Below, one piece after another: positions 12,101-23,686 of a DNA stretch of 64,000 nt. Each line of letters begins with the position of its first letter. The stretch's first letter is position 1. The DNA is from Camellia lanceoleosa (lineage: Eukaryota; Streptophyta; Magnoliopsida; Ericales; Theaceae). The notes under the pieces were generated by a model, which did no database searches, was not told the origin of the DNA, and saw only the letters and a program-made list of their open reading frames with translations. The stretch covers positions 86,576,084 to 86,640,083 of the forward strand of contig CM045770.1 of NCBI GenBank assembly GCA_025200525.1, read 5' to 3'. The position numbers and the translations under genes were made by a program.

Positions 12101-13782
12101 TGGAAGGGTAATTTAGAGACAATATTTAAGGCCAACTATGTATGCGTTCAATATCTCATTCCAGTATAGAAAGTGAGCACTAAAAAAAATGTTAGGAACA
12201 CTAATAAATATACCAACAAACATTAAACTGTTGCAAAAATCATCTTTCTGCGACAAAATGACCAACCCGTCGTGAAAATTTTAAAAATAAAAAATGCGGT
12301 CAAGTCTCCTCTCAGTAAACTTGAGCACTACACTACTACAAATTGGAGGGAAATTTTTGTGCCAAATTTACTTACCGTCTAACATAACACTTTACATGTC
12401 ATGGAGCATAGGGTCAACTGCACCAACGCAGTGATAACACATCAGATGGTAAGCAAATTTGGTACAAATATTTGGTCATATTACCCGTGCTTAAAAATCT
12501 CTCTTCGGTACAACAAAAGAAAAAACACAAACAAAAACACCAATATCTGGAATACCTTCATGTAGTCAAACCTAAGGGAAACAACAATACCATAAAATAT
12601 AGATATTTGCCACTTATTAGCTATGAGTGCATTTTTTCAATACAAAACAAGAAACAAAAACAAAAACAGTGAAAACAGAAGGAAAAACAAACCCAGAGAT
12701 CACTCTGAGAGAACAATATACTAATAGTAATCAATTTAGTATGGCCATTTGACAGCACACACAAACATTATATATATAAGAATATATGACATATCTCTTG
12801 TTTTGTGAAAAACCATTCCCCTGCATGTCTGAGGCTTGCAATAACATGCTATTATTGATGGATTGCCCTTCAAACCATATGATATTGATGAGAATTTGAG
12901 GGTTTTAAAGGTACAGATTGTTGGGTTTGTGAAGCCTAATTAGTATTGTAAACTTCATCATGCGATCACAGATCCAATTAAGGGTATTACGGTAATTTAT
13001 TAATGTAAATCCTAACATATATATTGTTGTTTTCACAGCAGCCCCATCGTACTCCTTTTTTCTTTCAGTATAGTAGAACTGATACTGAACCACATAAATC
13101 TGTGTGTCATCTTTCCTTATTTGTGATTGTTTCTTCTCGCTATTGTTTGTGTGCATGTGTGATTTATTCCACAACATAGAATTGTTTTCTATATTTTAGA
13201 AATCATAAGTAGTGAACTTGGCTAGGTTTCTTCTTGCCATTGCCATCCATTCTTTACCTCAATTTCCATATCAACCATCTTCTTTTCTTCCAAATCTTGA
13301 TCCATTGTGCTCTCATTCAACTGAGGATTGATCAAACAGTTAACACGACTTTCTTCGTTGGTCGAGCCCACTAAACCACCACTTCCCTGCTGCTCACAGC
13401 TCAGTGCAGTATCATCGTCCTCCAAACCCAAAGGAAATTCCAAATCAAATGACCAGATGTTTGAAAGCTCTGCCACCGTAGGGCAACCAGAATAGCAACT
13501 GATCGCCTCCTCCTGCCTCCTCTTGTGCCCCGATGAAGCGGGACCTGCCTCATACCCATCAATCCAATAACAGTTTTGGCAGAAGCAGATCTTTTCTTGA
13601 ACACACCTTACAATTGCAGGCTGAGAATTGCATCTTTTGCAGATGAGAGTCCGCGAGTGGCGCCGCGAAATGGTATTGGCAGAGTGGACATTCCGGTCAC
13701 ACGAGAAACACAAGCACACATTGTCAGACTGACAATACACCATGGATCTTTGATCTCCGCAGAAATCACATAGTTGGCCCAT
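6145..13782 (-). CDS. CONSTANS-LIKE B-box/CCT transcription regulator, COL9/COL10-like (exons 13782-13258, 11683-11501, 8730-8426, 6268-6145)
   Basis: B-box/CCT proteins act in the nucleus. The COL9 type in Arabidopsis delays flowering and interacts with the clock and CO (family knowledge). Seen: the start ATG opens [18 protein letters not shown]-box 1 covers residues 1-46, and a diverged B-box 2 follows ([10 protein letters not shown]...CFCQNC) to about residue 80. After this come GHKRRQ, YSGCP and an acidic region with [22 protein letters not shown] domain ends the protein, split by the last intron ([15 protein letters not shown] / [11 protein letters not shown]...KGRFVKAG). The four exons of 525, 183, 305 and 124 bp have GT/AG borders and consistent phase, giving 378 residues; as I recall Arabidopsis COL9 is about 372. 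Introns hold a LINE, hAT-like and other MITEs. A Gly/Ser run before the CCT is encoded by a simple repeat. No disabling change is seen, so the gene is probably functional. Confidence 0.93.
6626..7260. mobile_element. hAT-like MITE in the last COL intron
   Basis: The 635-bp element has ends TAGGGGTGTACA and, inverted, TAGGGCTGTTCA. Flanks TATTTTAC and TATTGTAC form an 8-bp duplication with one mismatch, the size used by hAT transposases. The interior is rich in TTCGGTT-type steps near both ends and in TA repeats. It has no coding capacity. Confidence 0.75.
6980..7005. repeat. (TA)n microsatellite
   Basis: A run of alternating TA of about 25 bp lies inside the hAT-like MITE. A shorter one follows at 7044-7062. 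Confidence 0.9.
7856..8057. mobile_element. MITE with imperfect terminal inverted repeats
   Basis: The left arm GGGCT...GAGGGTACTGTTGGGCC and the inverted right arm GGGCT...GAGGGTAGTGTTGGGCC match over most of about 60 bp. The element is about 200 bp and lies in the last COL intron. No clear target-site duplication is visible, so I leave the superfamily open. Confidence 0.6.
8574..8612. repeat. Coding simple-sequence repeat in COL exon 3
   Basis: Repeats of CCCACT and CCACCACCA (top strand) encode a Gly/Ser run just before the CCT domain. The paralogous exon near 60.3 kb has only a short GESGDGDY at this place, so the run expanded here or shrank there. Confidence 0.85.
9149..9364. mobile_element. 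Degenerate MITE-like inverted repeat
   Basis: The left end GGCTCTGAATTTGGTTGTG and the inverted right end GGCTCTGTTTGGTTGAG are similar and face each other across about 215 bp of A/T-rich DNA in the COL intron. No matching flanks were found, and the right boundary touches the LINE remnant. Confidence 0.45.
9366..10745 (+). pseudogene. Broken LINE (L1-type) ORF1 with DUF4283-like domain
   Basis: Fragments in several frames read in order as a plant L1 ORF1. They are [18 protein letters not shown] (DUF4283-like), [39 protein letters not shown], then [16 protein letters not shown] and a decayed zinc-knuckle area with [11 protein letters not shown]. In intact elements this protein coats LINE RNA. 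Stops and frameshifts separate the pieces, and no reverse transcriptase follows, so this is a dead 5' fragment. It lies in the large COL intron, antisense to the host gene. Confidence 0.75.
12351..12473. repeat. Inverted repeat, about 30-bp arms (possible MITE)
   Basis: The arm ending GCCAAATTTACTTACCGTCT and its inverted partner ACCAAATTTGCTTACCATCT flank about 60 bp. A CACTACTACAAA string just outside the left arm recalls CACTA ends, but the right end lacks a clear match. It lies in the first COL intron. Confidence 0.4.
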
Positions 13783-13920
13783 TTTTCAACAACCTCTATA
13801 ATATATAGTAATTCACTTCCACTTAGACGTTTAGAGAACCTACATGGGTCCAATACAAGCCAAATTAACAGTTTGTAGTTCAAAAATGTTTTTTAGAATT
13901 GTTTTTGAAATCATTCTTCA

Positions 13921-13951
13921 ACACATACACACACACACACATATATATGTG
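13921..13951. repeat. (CA)n(TA)n microsatellite upstream of COL
   Basis: A mixed CA/TA dinucleotide run lies about 140 bp upstream of the COL start codon, probably in its 5' leader or promoter. Confidence 0.85.
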
Positions 13952-14419
13952 ACAGGTTCTGGGTAGCAAAAAAGAGAGAAGAGTTCACTCCATGAAACAA
14001 CCTAATAAAGCATACAGGATCTGGTTTTCATGTTAAAAAAAAAAAAACCTTTGAGAACTTACAGTAGTCATTCAAACCATCAACAATCAAAATTGAGCTA
14101 CAACTCCAAAAAGAAAAGAAAAGAAAGGAAAGGAAAAATTAGAGCTCCATATTTGATCAGAAGGAAATCCACCAACCTGAAGAGAAGATTTCACATACTC
14201 AAGCTTGCTAGGGAGAAGCAAACTTGTGATGCAAACTTTTTTGTTTTTGTTGTTGTTCCTGGCTTTTTGGGTTGTCCTTGGCTTTGCTCTTTGGTTAATT
14301 TTTTCTATTGGGAACGGCTATGGTAGACTCCCATAAAAGGGTGCATATTGTATGCTCTTTTTTTTTTTTTTTGTAATTTTATCACAATGATTCGTAATAA
14401 ATTCACAATAGTTCATACC

Positions 14420-14592
14420 GGGAAATTATTCAATGTTCTTAGAGCATTGCTCATTTTCATTTACGAGTTAGACACATCATCAGTTGTCTCCTATAACTCT
14501 GACACAAAAGTGGTGGGTCCCATAGTTTAGATCAATAATTATTACTTTGGAGCACCACCTAGCAATGCTCCAAGAATATTGAATAATTTCCT
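14420..14592. mobile_element. MULE-like MITE
   Basis: The 173-bp element has terminal inverted repeats of about 31 bp (GGAAATTATTCAATGTTCTT and, inverted, GGAAATTATTCAATATTCTT). Flanks GTTCATACC and GTTCACAAC resemble each other at 7 of 9 positions. A 9-bp duplication suggests Mutator-like transposition, but the match is imperfect. Confidence 0.65.
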
Positions 14593-16428
14593 GTTCACAA
14601 CCTTTTCATTTTAATTGTTCGTAATTAAGACATTTTTCTTATGGTGCGTCCCTCTGTAGCATAATCACAAGGGTCATCATTCAGTAGTCTTTGAGTACCA
14701 TGTGACATTGCTTACGTGTTGCTCTAAATCAATCGCATAGTGAAAATTTTTACCGGTAGAATCTATGTTAAGTAGTTAGGAGATAAAGAATTATTCACTT
14801 ATGTATTGTAGGTTTTCATTTACTGAGAGTATCACATAGATAATATGATATAGTACTACGGGAGTATCTAATAATTTTTCTAATCACAATAGTTTTGTAA
14901 TTAATAGAGAGAGTACATAATAATTTCTAGGCTTGTCCAACAAACTACTTTGGGAGAAAATATTCTCATGTGACTACAACAAAAATAAATTATGGGTCAC
15001 AGTCTCCTTTACCCTCCCACACTCTTGGATCAATTGGCCAAAAAAAAAGGGGAAGAAAGGAAAAGAAGAGGAAGAAGAAAGAATGCGAGAGGTTATGGAT
15101 TACTAGAAACAAAAATAAGTATAGGCAGTGGCGGAGGCATTGAGGGACGAGGGGGGTCACGTGCCCCCCCTGAATTTTGAGATTTTTTTTTTTTTTGCAA
15201 ATATAAAAAAAAAGGGTGAATATTGATTTAATGGTTAAGATTTGGCCTAATAATCTTAAGATTTTGGGTTCAAGTCTTGGAACCATCACTGAGTATAGGA
15301 AATAATATGCACTTGGTAATGTAACTATTTACTAATTTCTTAACAATAGAAATTGGATAATGGGCCTTCACGTTGGGAGAAAATAGTTTGATTTACCAAA
15401 TGCAAGCTTTTTTTCCTTTTTTTTTTTTAACAATTTGGTAATTTAACACTTACTTTTTCCTTTTTTTTTTCTTTTTGGTAATATAGATATTTAATTTTGT
15501 GTTTTTTTACTAAAATTAATATATATATATATATTTTTAACTTTTTCATTTATTTTCAAAATGTTATTGATCTCAATTCCAATATTAAACAGGGATACTC
15601 ATTAGTATTTGCCTTTAATATTAATGGGTTGAGCTTCAACTTGACAGTCATGTTCCGACTCATTGAACTCACTACAGGTATTGTTTTGATAATTTGAACT
15701 GTTACTTTTATATGACTCTTTATGTATATTATTCATAAAAGAAAAAAAATGGTTATTCAATAATCGTAATCTTTCATTTTATCGCGTTTGTTTTCGAAAA
15801 AATGAACGATAAGTATATTTTTAAAAATAGAACATTTTTTTATTTTACGACAAACATGATAAATAAAAATGTTACGATTATCAGATCAATTTTTTTTTCC
15901 CCCCATAGATGATATGTATGAAGAGCTTTATAAAATAAACGGTTTGGATCATCGAAGTAAAACCCATGGTGAGCCTCATAAGCCTCATCATGACGGTTAA
16001 TTTTATATTTTGAATTTGAGAGAATTTTAGCCCTTAATTTATATATCTATGAGCATTTTTTAAAATCAATATACCTAACAAAGTTTTAAAAATCTATTTT
16101 GAATTGTGCTTTCTATATAATACAATCTATATATGTATATATATATGTACTTTTAAAATCATTTCAAGGGCAAAGAATCTCAATCATAAAATTGGACAAT
16201 ATCTTTTCACATGAGAATTATATCCAATTCTATCATAAGATATTATGAAAGAACTGATATTTATCAAACATGGAGATGGAGATAGGTCACAAACTCACAA
16301 TAAAGTGCAAAACTCTACAACATGTGTGGTCATTTCATTTTCCTTACATGAACAAGTTAGGCCTTCACTTTTGTCAACTAACCCCTCCAAGATTTAGAGT
16401 TGGGTAATGGGCTATTCGTGTTATCTTA
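14593..16428. other. Intergenic, with an orphan hAT-like end near 15.12-15.30 kb
   Basis: The DNA is mostly AT-rich. A segment starting AGTGGCGGAGGCATTGAGGG followed by a run of Cs resembles the ends of non-autonomous hAT elements such as the one at 18803. A GGTTCAAGTC box lies 110 bp further on. I found no matching inverted end or duplication, so this may be a truncated element. No gene is recognised. Confidence 0.4.
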
Positions 16429-16696
16429 AGCCAAGTTTGGGATGTCTTAAAAAAGTTAAAAAGTCAAAAAGTTACTCAAAAAGTTAAAAAGTTATCACTA
16501 TTTACCAAAAGTCAATAATTACGACTGCACAATTTCCAATTCTAATTTTTCCTTACAAATCAATTTTTACAATTTTTTATTACATATTTTTTCATAAAAA
16601 GTCAAAAAGTTAACCTAAACATTCATATTTTCAACCTCAACTTTTTAGTCTAAAAAGATAAAAAGTGCACTTATTTAGGACACCCCAAACAACTCC
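16429..16696. mobile_element. Tourist-like (PIF/Harbinger) MITE
   Basis: The 268-bp element has a left end AGCCAAGTTTGGGATGTC and, inverted, a right end GGAGTTGTTTGGGGTGTC, each flanked by TTA. A three-base TTA duplication and a GTTTGGG terminus are the Tourist pattern. Repeated AAAAGTTAAAAAGTC steps lie near the left end. Confidence 0.75.
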
Positions 16697-17880
16697 TTAG
16701 TATCATTATTATGATAGAAAATTATTTAAGCAGTTTTTAAAATATTATATGATATTATTTATATAACATTTTTAATAAATAAAGAAATTGCAAAATACAT
16801 CAAATAGATCATCACATGTCTCTCTCTCTCTCAATTACAAAACAAAAATTAATCAGGATTTTGTGTCCCTCATAAAAATGTTTACTATATTACTGCGTAA
16901 ACAATATTAACGACTACATCATGCAAAAAGTGTTTTAAAACCCTTCAAATTTGGCCCAAAAAAAGGTGCTTCCATGTGGGCCTTATGGGCCCAAAACTTT
17001 TACCTCCCAATTTCTATAATCCATTTAGAAGTGGCATGGTAGAAGTGAAACTCCTGTAGAAGTAAAGTTGTTTGGTTGGTTTGAACAAAAAATTTTGGAA
17101 TTTTTTTTATAAAAATTTTGTTTGGTTGGTGAGAAAATAAATAACATGTTAAAAGGATAGTTGGGCTTAAATTTATATATAGCTTAAAAGACAGGCCGAT
17201 GGTGACAACTAAGAAAGGAGTTTTGGTTTTATTCCAAATAATTCACATGCCTTGTGTTAAAGACTATGTTAAAGCTACAAGATTTTTTTTTTTTAAATGT
17301 AAGTTATAGTTTTTATTTTTGAACTTTTACTTTTTGATTTTTTACATTTTAGTTATAATAATTAAAATGTGAAATGCTAACATCCTTACTGGACCGCGAT
17401 TAATATTAATATATGTAAAAATATATATATTAAAATATTTAAAAAGTGTATAAAAGTAAGAATTTATTGGTGGGAAATCCATATTTATGGGGGATACAAT
17501 ATTAGGTCTAAGGATTAATCTTTTCTAGAGATAAGCACATGCCAGAAAAGTCACAAGTGATTGGTGATGATAAAGTGAACAGATAAGTAACATTTGGACA
17601 GATAGATATGATTTGAATAAATAGATATTCTTTTGAACAAATGAACGTACTTTTGGCCTAGAAGATTAAAACGTAAGCCTATTGATCCAAAACTTTCAAA
17701 AATGGACATGTGGCTTGAGTGTATATATATACACTAGCGGCCGGATACATGTGTGTTTAAATTCAAAAAAAAGGTATTGAATGAGAATGACTATAAATTA
17801 TTTGTTCTGAACATCACAAACTCTTTAAGTAAACATTAATATATATATATATATATATATAAATGTGCGGCAAATAACAT
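16697..17880. other. Intergenic AT-rich DNA, no gene seen
   Basis: This stretch contains a short (TC)n run near 16820 and a (TA)n run near 17836-17861. No convincing coding or structured element was found. Confidence 0.6.
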
Positions 17881-18794
17881 AAAAAAGCAAAAGTACATTT
17901 TTTTTTTTGTTTAAGCATAAAAGCACAAACCCAAGAATCTTAAACACTTACCGTCAAAACAAATTTTATGAACATTGAATTTTTTCTTAAAAAAAAAATG
18001 CAAAAAAATTTATTAAGAAAATAAACAAACAAATTTTTAAAAAACTACAACCTAAAGACTCTTAGAACACTTACAATAAAAAAGATTTAATATGCACAAA
18101 GAAAAATAAACAGTTACACTAAAACAAATTTGATATAAACGAAATAAAATAATAATCAATTTTTTCCCCCAAGAACTTCATAACATAATGGAAATTTGTA
18201 TTTTCTTTTATTTTTTAATGAAGATAATAAAAAGTATAATTAACATTAGTACACAAAAAATACAAAAATACAAGTTATAATCAAAGAGATTTAAATAAAA
18301 AATAAAATAAAATAAACAAAAACCCAAAAAACAAACAAAATTTTTTTTAATTAAAAAAATAAGAGCAATGAATTGGTTTTTTTTTTTTAAAAAAAACAAA
18401 CACATAAAAAGAGTTAAGTAAACAAACAAATCAATTTTTTTAAAAACAGAATTTATACATAAAAAACAAACAAAAGTTTAAAAAAGTGAAATATGCACAA
18501 AAAAAACTGAACATAAATTTGAAAGAATTGAATATAAAAATACAAAAGCACACAAAATAGAAAAATACAAACTCAAAACTATTCTAACACTTATAATCAA
18601 AGAGATTTAATATACAAAAAGAACAATAATAGTAAAACCTATTAATATAAAAATAAATTAAAAAAACCAAAAAAAAATTTCTTTTCTAAATTTTAAGAAC
18701 ACTGAATTCTTTTTTATAACAACACACACACCCAACACAATGAAGAAAACAAACAAACAAATTTTAAAAAAATTACAAATCCAAAACTCTTATA
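17881..18794. repeat. Degenerate AT-rich tandem array, left part
   Basis: Blocks such as TCTTAGAACACTTACAATAA...GATTTAATATGCAC, GAACACTGAATTCTTTTTT and CAGAATTTATACATAAAAAA recur several times with divergence. The same blocks reappear at 30534-31560, beyond the hAT insertion. The unit is several hundred bases and irregular. It has no coding capacity. Confidence 0.6.
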
Positions 18795-18984
18795 ACACTA
18801 CACGGGCAGAGGGAGGGGGTCAGGGGGGTCTTGGCCCCTTTTAAGTTTCAACAAACCATGTTATATATTTATGTATATGTTACCTGTAGTTTTGGTAATT
18901 TAATTATACTTGGCCCCTCCGAAATTTTCATATTTTTACTCATATGCTATATTTTGTGAAATCCTTATGAGTTTTTGTGGTATT

Positions 18985-19523
18985 TGTGTGAGTGATATTC
19001 CGATCACACTGTCCTCCTTAGTGGTTCAACCGCAGAACACATGCAGAATAGATGGCACCCTGCAATCTGCACAGAAAGAAAAGGCTCCGGCGGTGGTTTT
19101 TCCACCCGGGGGCACTCCGACGATCAAGTCAGTATCTCTCTAAGATAATAAGTGCTAAAATAATTGCTCAAGACTACGAATTGCGTACCTTAGACCCGCC
19201 GGGGGTTCCCTTCTTTTATAATGTCTCTCCATCCTAGTCCCACTAGAAGTCTTACTTCTATGGACTCTCATTCAGTACATACTTTGGACTCTACAAGAGA
19301 TAAGGATAAATTCCCTAAGAATACTATTCCTATCCATCTTGAAGTCTTTCTTCGTTCCAGGACTCTTGCCCCTTATCCGGTCGTCTCAGATTCCGATATC
19401 TTCGGAGATAACCTCGGCAACCCCGAGATAACCTCGGCGTAACTGTCAAGTCACGTGATACCTCGGCTGACACTTCGGTGTCACCTCGGCCACGTGTTGG
19501 TACTCAGAAAATACATCCCCACA
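18985..19523 (-). repeat. Tat-1 LTR (3' LTR in element sense)
   Basis: It pairs with 29342-29880, from which it differs at about ten positions by eye, mostly transitions. The adjoining inside sequence (inverted: CCTAGGGGGCAGT) is a plausible polypurine tract. Confidence 0.95.
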
Positions 19524-19536
19524 ACTGCCCCCTAGG

Positions 19537-20475
19537 TTCTATTACCTCGGCATCCTGAGGTGATGGAACCTATATTGGAACTTTTCTCGTTCATCGGCTT
19601 AAGAACTTTCTAGCCGAGATCATTTATTTTCAGGCCGACATGTCTTCTTCTAAAAACAAGAATTCAGATCAATCTTACTTCGCGTATGAGCTGTCATACA
19701 CCATTTTTCAACCATTTCACTGACCCGTTTTTTCCTTACTGGTCCGTGCTGGTGACGCGCCTGTTGCCCGTCTTTTCTCTGCCTGCGCCGCCTGACGCGT
19801 GCGTTGCCCTAGGCACAATAATTATCTTTGTTTTGCCGCCGTTTCACGTTTTGGACAAAAACGTTTGCCTCTCCCTTTCTTTTCACTTCCGCACTTGAAT
19901 ACTTCATCTTTTCTCTCCCTAAAGCTTTCTTTCCTTCGAATTCGCCATTGTTCGAAGCTCTCGATTCTGCTACTGTCTTGCATCTGACATTCCTGCGAAG
20001 CTTTCGCCACTGTAGCGTCCGCCATCTGACCTCGGCGTAGCTTATTCCGGCCTCCACCTTTTCTGGTAAGCCAGTTTTCCCCCTTTTCTCAGTTCTTGAT
20101 TATTTCTGGAATTTCTTGCCACTGCTGTTCTGCTCTAGTATTTGATTTGTGAATCATTTATCTGAACACGTCTTTATTTCCTGATTCTTGCACATGTTAT
20201 ACACACTTGCACTGTTGCACCTCTTGCTCTTGGTCTTCAACCCTTTGTGTTCTTGAATCTGAAGCTTCGTTCTTGCTTTTCTGTTTTCCAGATTTCTGCC
20301 TTCCATACTCGTTCATCGTAGATCTAGGTTTGGGATTTGTCTGTAGGACCCTCATTTTCTAGTTAAAGTTAAACTGAAACAAATTTATCAATACAAACTT
20401 TAACCTCAAGCCGAGGTCCCAAAAACCCTTTAGAGAAACTCTGTCTCTGTAGCCAAGTACTCGCATACCAAATCC
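19537..20475 (+). other. Upstream region and possible 5' UTR intron of the Tat-1 antisense gene
   Basis: No reading frame of note lies here. A donor TCTG/GTAAGC near 20065 and an acceptor TGTCTGTAG near 20345 could frame a 5' untranslated intron before the ATG at 20476. The promoter would then lie in or next to the LTR. This is inference only. Confidence 0.4.
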
Positions 20476-22848
20476 ATGGGTGTGTGGAGAGATAGGGTTA
20501 ACAACCCAACCAAACTAGAGTACTTTAGGCAAGAATTCTCCATCCCCCCCGATGTTCACCTCAGGCTAGCTGGGGAGAACGACTCCATTATGCCCGAGGA
20601 TGATAATATGCCTTTTCCTATAGTAGCCTTCGTCCAGTGTGGACTTCGATTCCCTCTTGATCCTCTCTTTCGCGAGGTCCTCCATTACTATTCTTTGAAC
20701 CCTATGCAACTTGCCATTAACGCCTACAGGACGCTTAATGGTATAATAGCCTTAGCTCGGCAGGAGAGTGTTAGGATCACTCTTGCCGACATCCAATACT
20801 GCTACACCATGTGTGGCCTGAACCTTAAGGAAAAAGGTTATGTCTATTACCTAAAGCCGAGGTCCACGAGTTTAAAATTGTACCGACCTTCCGGACTCCA
20901 ACAAAGGGGTGGAGATGATTATCTAATAAACAGGAGGCGGGAATTTGGCCCAGATGAAGAAGTTCGTCTCTTCCCTCTTCCTCGAGCGGTCCAAGGAGGG
21001 CAAGGGTAAGATCCTGTGTTAATCGCTTAGCCGCTTTCCACAATTTTTCCAACAAATTTGTTTACGATGTTGTGCTTCCTTTGCAGGCGTTAGTAAGCCT
21101 CCCAAGGACTTCGCCGATCCTATTACCTGAGGAAAGGATTGAAGAAGCTCTTGGACCTACCAATTCACAAACGCATAAAGCTCCATTGTCATTAAACTTC
21201 ATCCCAACATACAAGTCTACCTTGGCGGCGTTAGAAGAAGAAGAAGAAGAAGAGCTCGTCCACGACCACAACCCAGCCACATCTACATCCCGGACAGATC
21301 AAGGTTCTACTTCTGATCCAGCCGATCTTCCTTCCACATCGGCACCATTCTTGCTTCCAGTTCAAGAAAGAAAGCGTCGCCGACGTCTTGTCAAAACAGC
21401 CGAGATGGTGCGCCCGAAGCCAGTGGTGTTGGACCTTCTTATCGATCTACCAACCGATGTGGATGCTGCACCATCCCAAACAATGCCCCCACCGAAGCCG
21501 AAAAAGACCAAGAAGCCCCCACCAAAATCCAAGGCCACTGAGGCCGATGTTGAAGATGCTTTACCAATCTCTCAATTGGCCGAGAACAAGAAGGCCTCCT
21601 CTGCTCCTGCCAAAAGACCTGCGGAGGCTCAGCCATCAGGCTCTACTCAGGCAAAAAGGCCGAGATCATCGTCTGGGATGACCTCGGGTTCCAAAGTTCA
21701 AAAGGTTCCTTGGGCGCCTCAAATTACCCTTGAGAACAGGCCCGTCTACGCCCATGAAAGCGCCGCCGACGTTAACGTCGCCGTGGCGCTCAGTACTGCA
21801 GTTCTCCTCGAAGGCGATCTCGAACGTAACGCCAAAATGAACGAATACAAGAACTATGCCCTCATGCTGCAGCGCTTTGTGCAAGTAAATTCTTGAATTT
21901 GATAACTTTTCTTTCTGCTGTTTTCTCTATATTTATAGCGTTTTGCAATATTCTGTAACAATTTCTGCCTTGTTTTCTTTCAGGCCATTCAACACGCCCA
22001 CTCTCTCTCCATGCAGGCCTTTGAGAACAAGGAGAAATTGGCCGAGATGGAGAAGGAGTCTTACGCCTCAAAAAGCAAAATAAAAGTCCCAAAAACAAAA
22101 TGAAGGTTACGGAAGATCGGGCCGTCGCCACTCGAGCCACAAGAGGTGACGAGAAGGCGAAATGCCGAAGCCATTAAGAACGTTGCCGAAGCCCAGAAGA
22201 AAGAGGCCGAGGAGAAAGCGGCCCGGGAGAAGAGCTCCGACAAGCGGCGGCTACAAAGGATCTTGAAATAAGCGGCCGATGACAAGGCTTCTGCGCAAGG
22301 AATGGTGATGTGGCAGAAGAGTACAAGTTGCAAGTTAGGCAGGCATGCAACAGGGGTTTTAACCTTCGTTGGATGTCCTTAGCCAAAAAACTTGACCTTC
22401 CTGCTAACTCGCCATGGCGTAAGGCCGAAGCTATCCCTCTCCCCTTTCCTCCTCCTACACCCTCAACTCAAGCTGAGGAAGAAGTCCAATCTGAATCCGA
22501 GGCTGCGGATGATGGTGAAGAGGATAAAGATAACGAGGCCTTGGTTAGGAAACCAAAGGATGCCAGTGAGAGCAAGTCTCCTCCTGAGGGTGACCAAGTC
22601 ATGGACTTAACCCTAAAGGAGGATGAGGAGGTGAAGGAAGGCATCGCAGGCGTGCTATCTTGACACTTACGGCGAGAAAAGCTGAAAATACTTTGGCTGA
22701 GATCGACGCCGAGATTATGGCAGACAAGCAGGCCGAGGTCGTGGTGGACAAAGATGCTGAGGTTATAAATCAAAAGGATGCCGAGGTGGTTCTGCCAGAA
22801 CCTTCGGAGGTTTCAGCCCAACCCTCTGTTCAAGTTGAAGAAGTTTGA
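20476..22848 (+). pseudogene. Tat-1 antisense gene: Transposase_28-like ('putative gypsy type transposon') protein
   Basis: It reads opposite to gag-pol, in the slot between integrase and 3' LTR. Exon 1 (20476-21005) opens at an ATG with MGVWRDRVNNPTKLEYFRQE and has a globular domain: FSIPPDVHLRL, FVQCGLRFPLDPLFREVLHY, QLAINAYRTLNGIIAL and CYTMCGLNLKEKGYVYYL. This matches my memory of PF04195. Introns at 21006-21086 and about 21885-21984 have GT/AG borders. The remainder is Pro/Lys-rich, then charged and coiled-coil-like (AEAQKKEAEEKAAREKS), then acidic. Spliced exons need at least two single-base corrections and an in-frame TAA interrupts exon 3, so this copy is disabled. Its role in Tat elements is unknown. 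Confidence 0.75.
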
Positions 22849-23221
22849 ATGTCTTTTGTATTTTCTTCTTTCTTTTGTACTCTGTTTCTTTTTGTTTACT
22901 CTTGTTAGTGTTCGCAGAACAATGTAAGCTTCTTCTTTATGGCCGATGTGCCTTTCTTTGTTGCTTTTGAACAATTTACTTCTGCTAGGCCATTGTGCCT
23001 CCTTTATACACAACTGTTTCTCTTTGAATGCTGTAGTCTTTAATCTTTCTTCATTGCTTCTATACTTAGAATATTTTGCATAATGCTTCCTTTGCTCAAT
23101 CTTCTCTGGGTTACATACCTCGGGCATGTTTACCCGAATATTCATCTCGGCTAGAACTTCATCCGTGAACCTGCCATAAACTTCAACGAGTATAAAGTAT
23201 ATGAACTCAACTAATCTTCAT

Positions 23222-23530
23222 TTTGTAAATTGCTACAAATTTCAACAAGTAAAGATAAGAAATTTATCTCAGCTTAACTTTAACTTGTAAATTGCTACAA
23301 ATTTCAACAAGTAAAGATAAACAATCATATCGGCTTAATTTTAACTTGTAAATTGCTACAAATTTCAACAAGTAAAGATAAGGAATTCATCTCAGCTTAA
23401 CTTTAACTTGTAAATTGCTACAAATTTCAACAAGTAAAGATAAGGAATTCATCTCAGTTTAACTTTAACTTGTAAATTGCTACAAATTTCAACAAGTAAA
23501 GATAAGGAATTCATCTCGGCTTAACTTCGG
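23222..23530. repeat. Five-copy 62-bp tandem repeat in Tat-1
   Basis: The unit starts CTTGTAAATTGCTACAAATT and repeats at 23222, 23284, 23345, 23407 and 23469 (one copy is 61 bp). It lies between the end of pol and the 3' end of the antisense gene. Such 3' region arrays are known in Tat-lineage elements and can seed satellite DNA. Confidence 0.95.
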
Positions 23531-23686
23531 TTAAGCATTACTAATGTCTTCTCTCTGCCCCCAATGTGAACCTAAGTTCTTCTTGGGTTCTCATTATTCA
23601 AAAAACAACATCATGCAAAGTTGTCCAAGTTCAAAAAAATTCTGCTAAGATTTTGTTGATCATATCGGCAAAAAATCAAAGAACAT

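Noticed and set aside
12472..12672. 66-codon plus-strand frame in the COL intron
   Set aside because: Lys/Gln-rich translation of A-rich intron DNA with no homologue recognised.
19221..19442. 73-codon frame present in both Tat-1 LTRs (also 29578-29799)
   Set aside because: It is an LTR sequence read on the strand opposite to the element, with no domain. The duplication is explained by the LTR pair.
23222..23530. CRISPR-like array
   Set aside because: Units are head-to-tail with no unique spacers, in a plant nuclear element.
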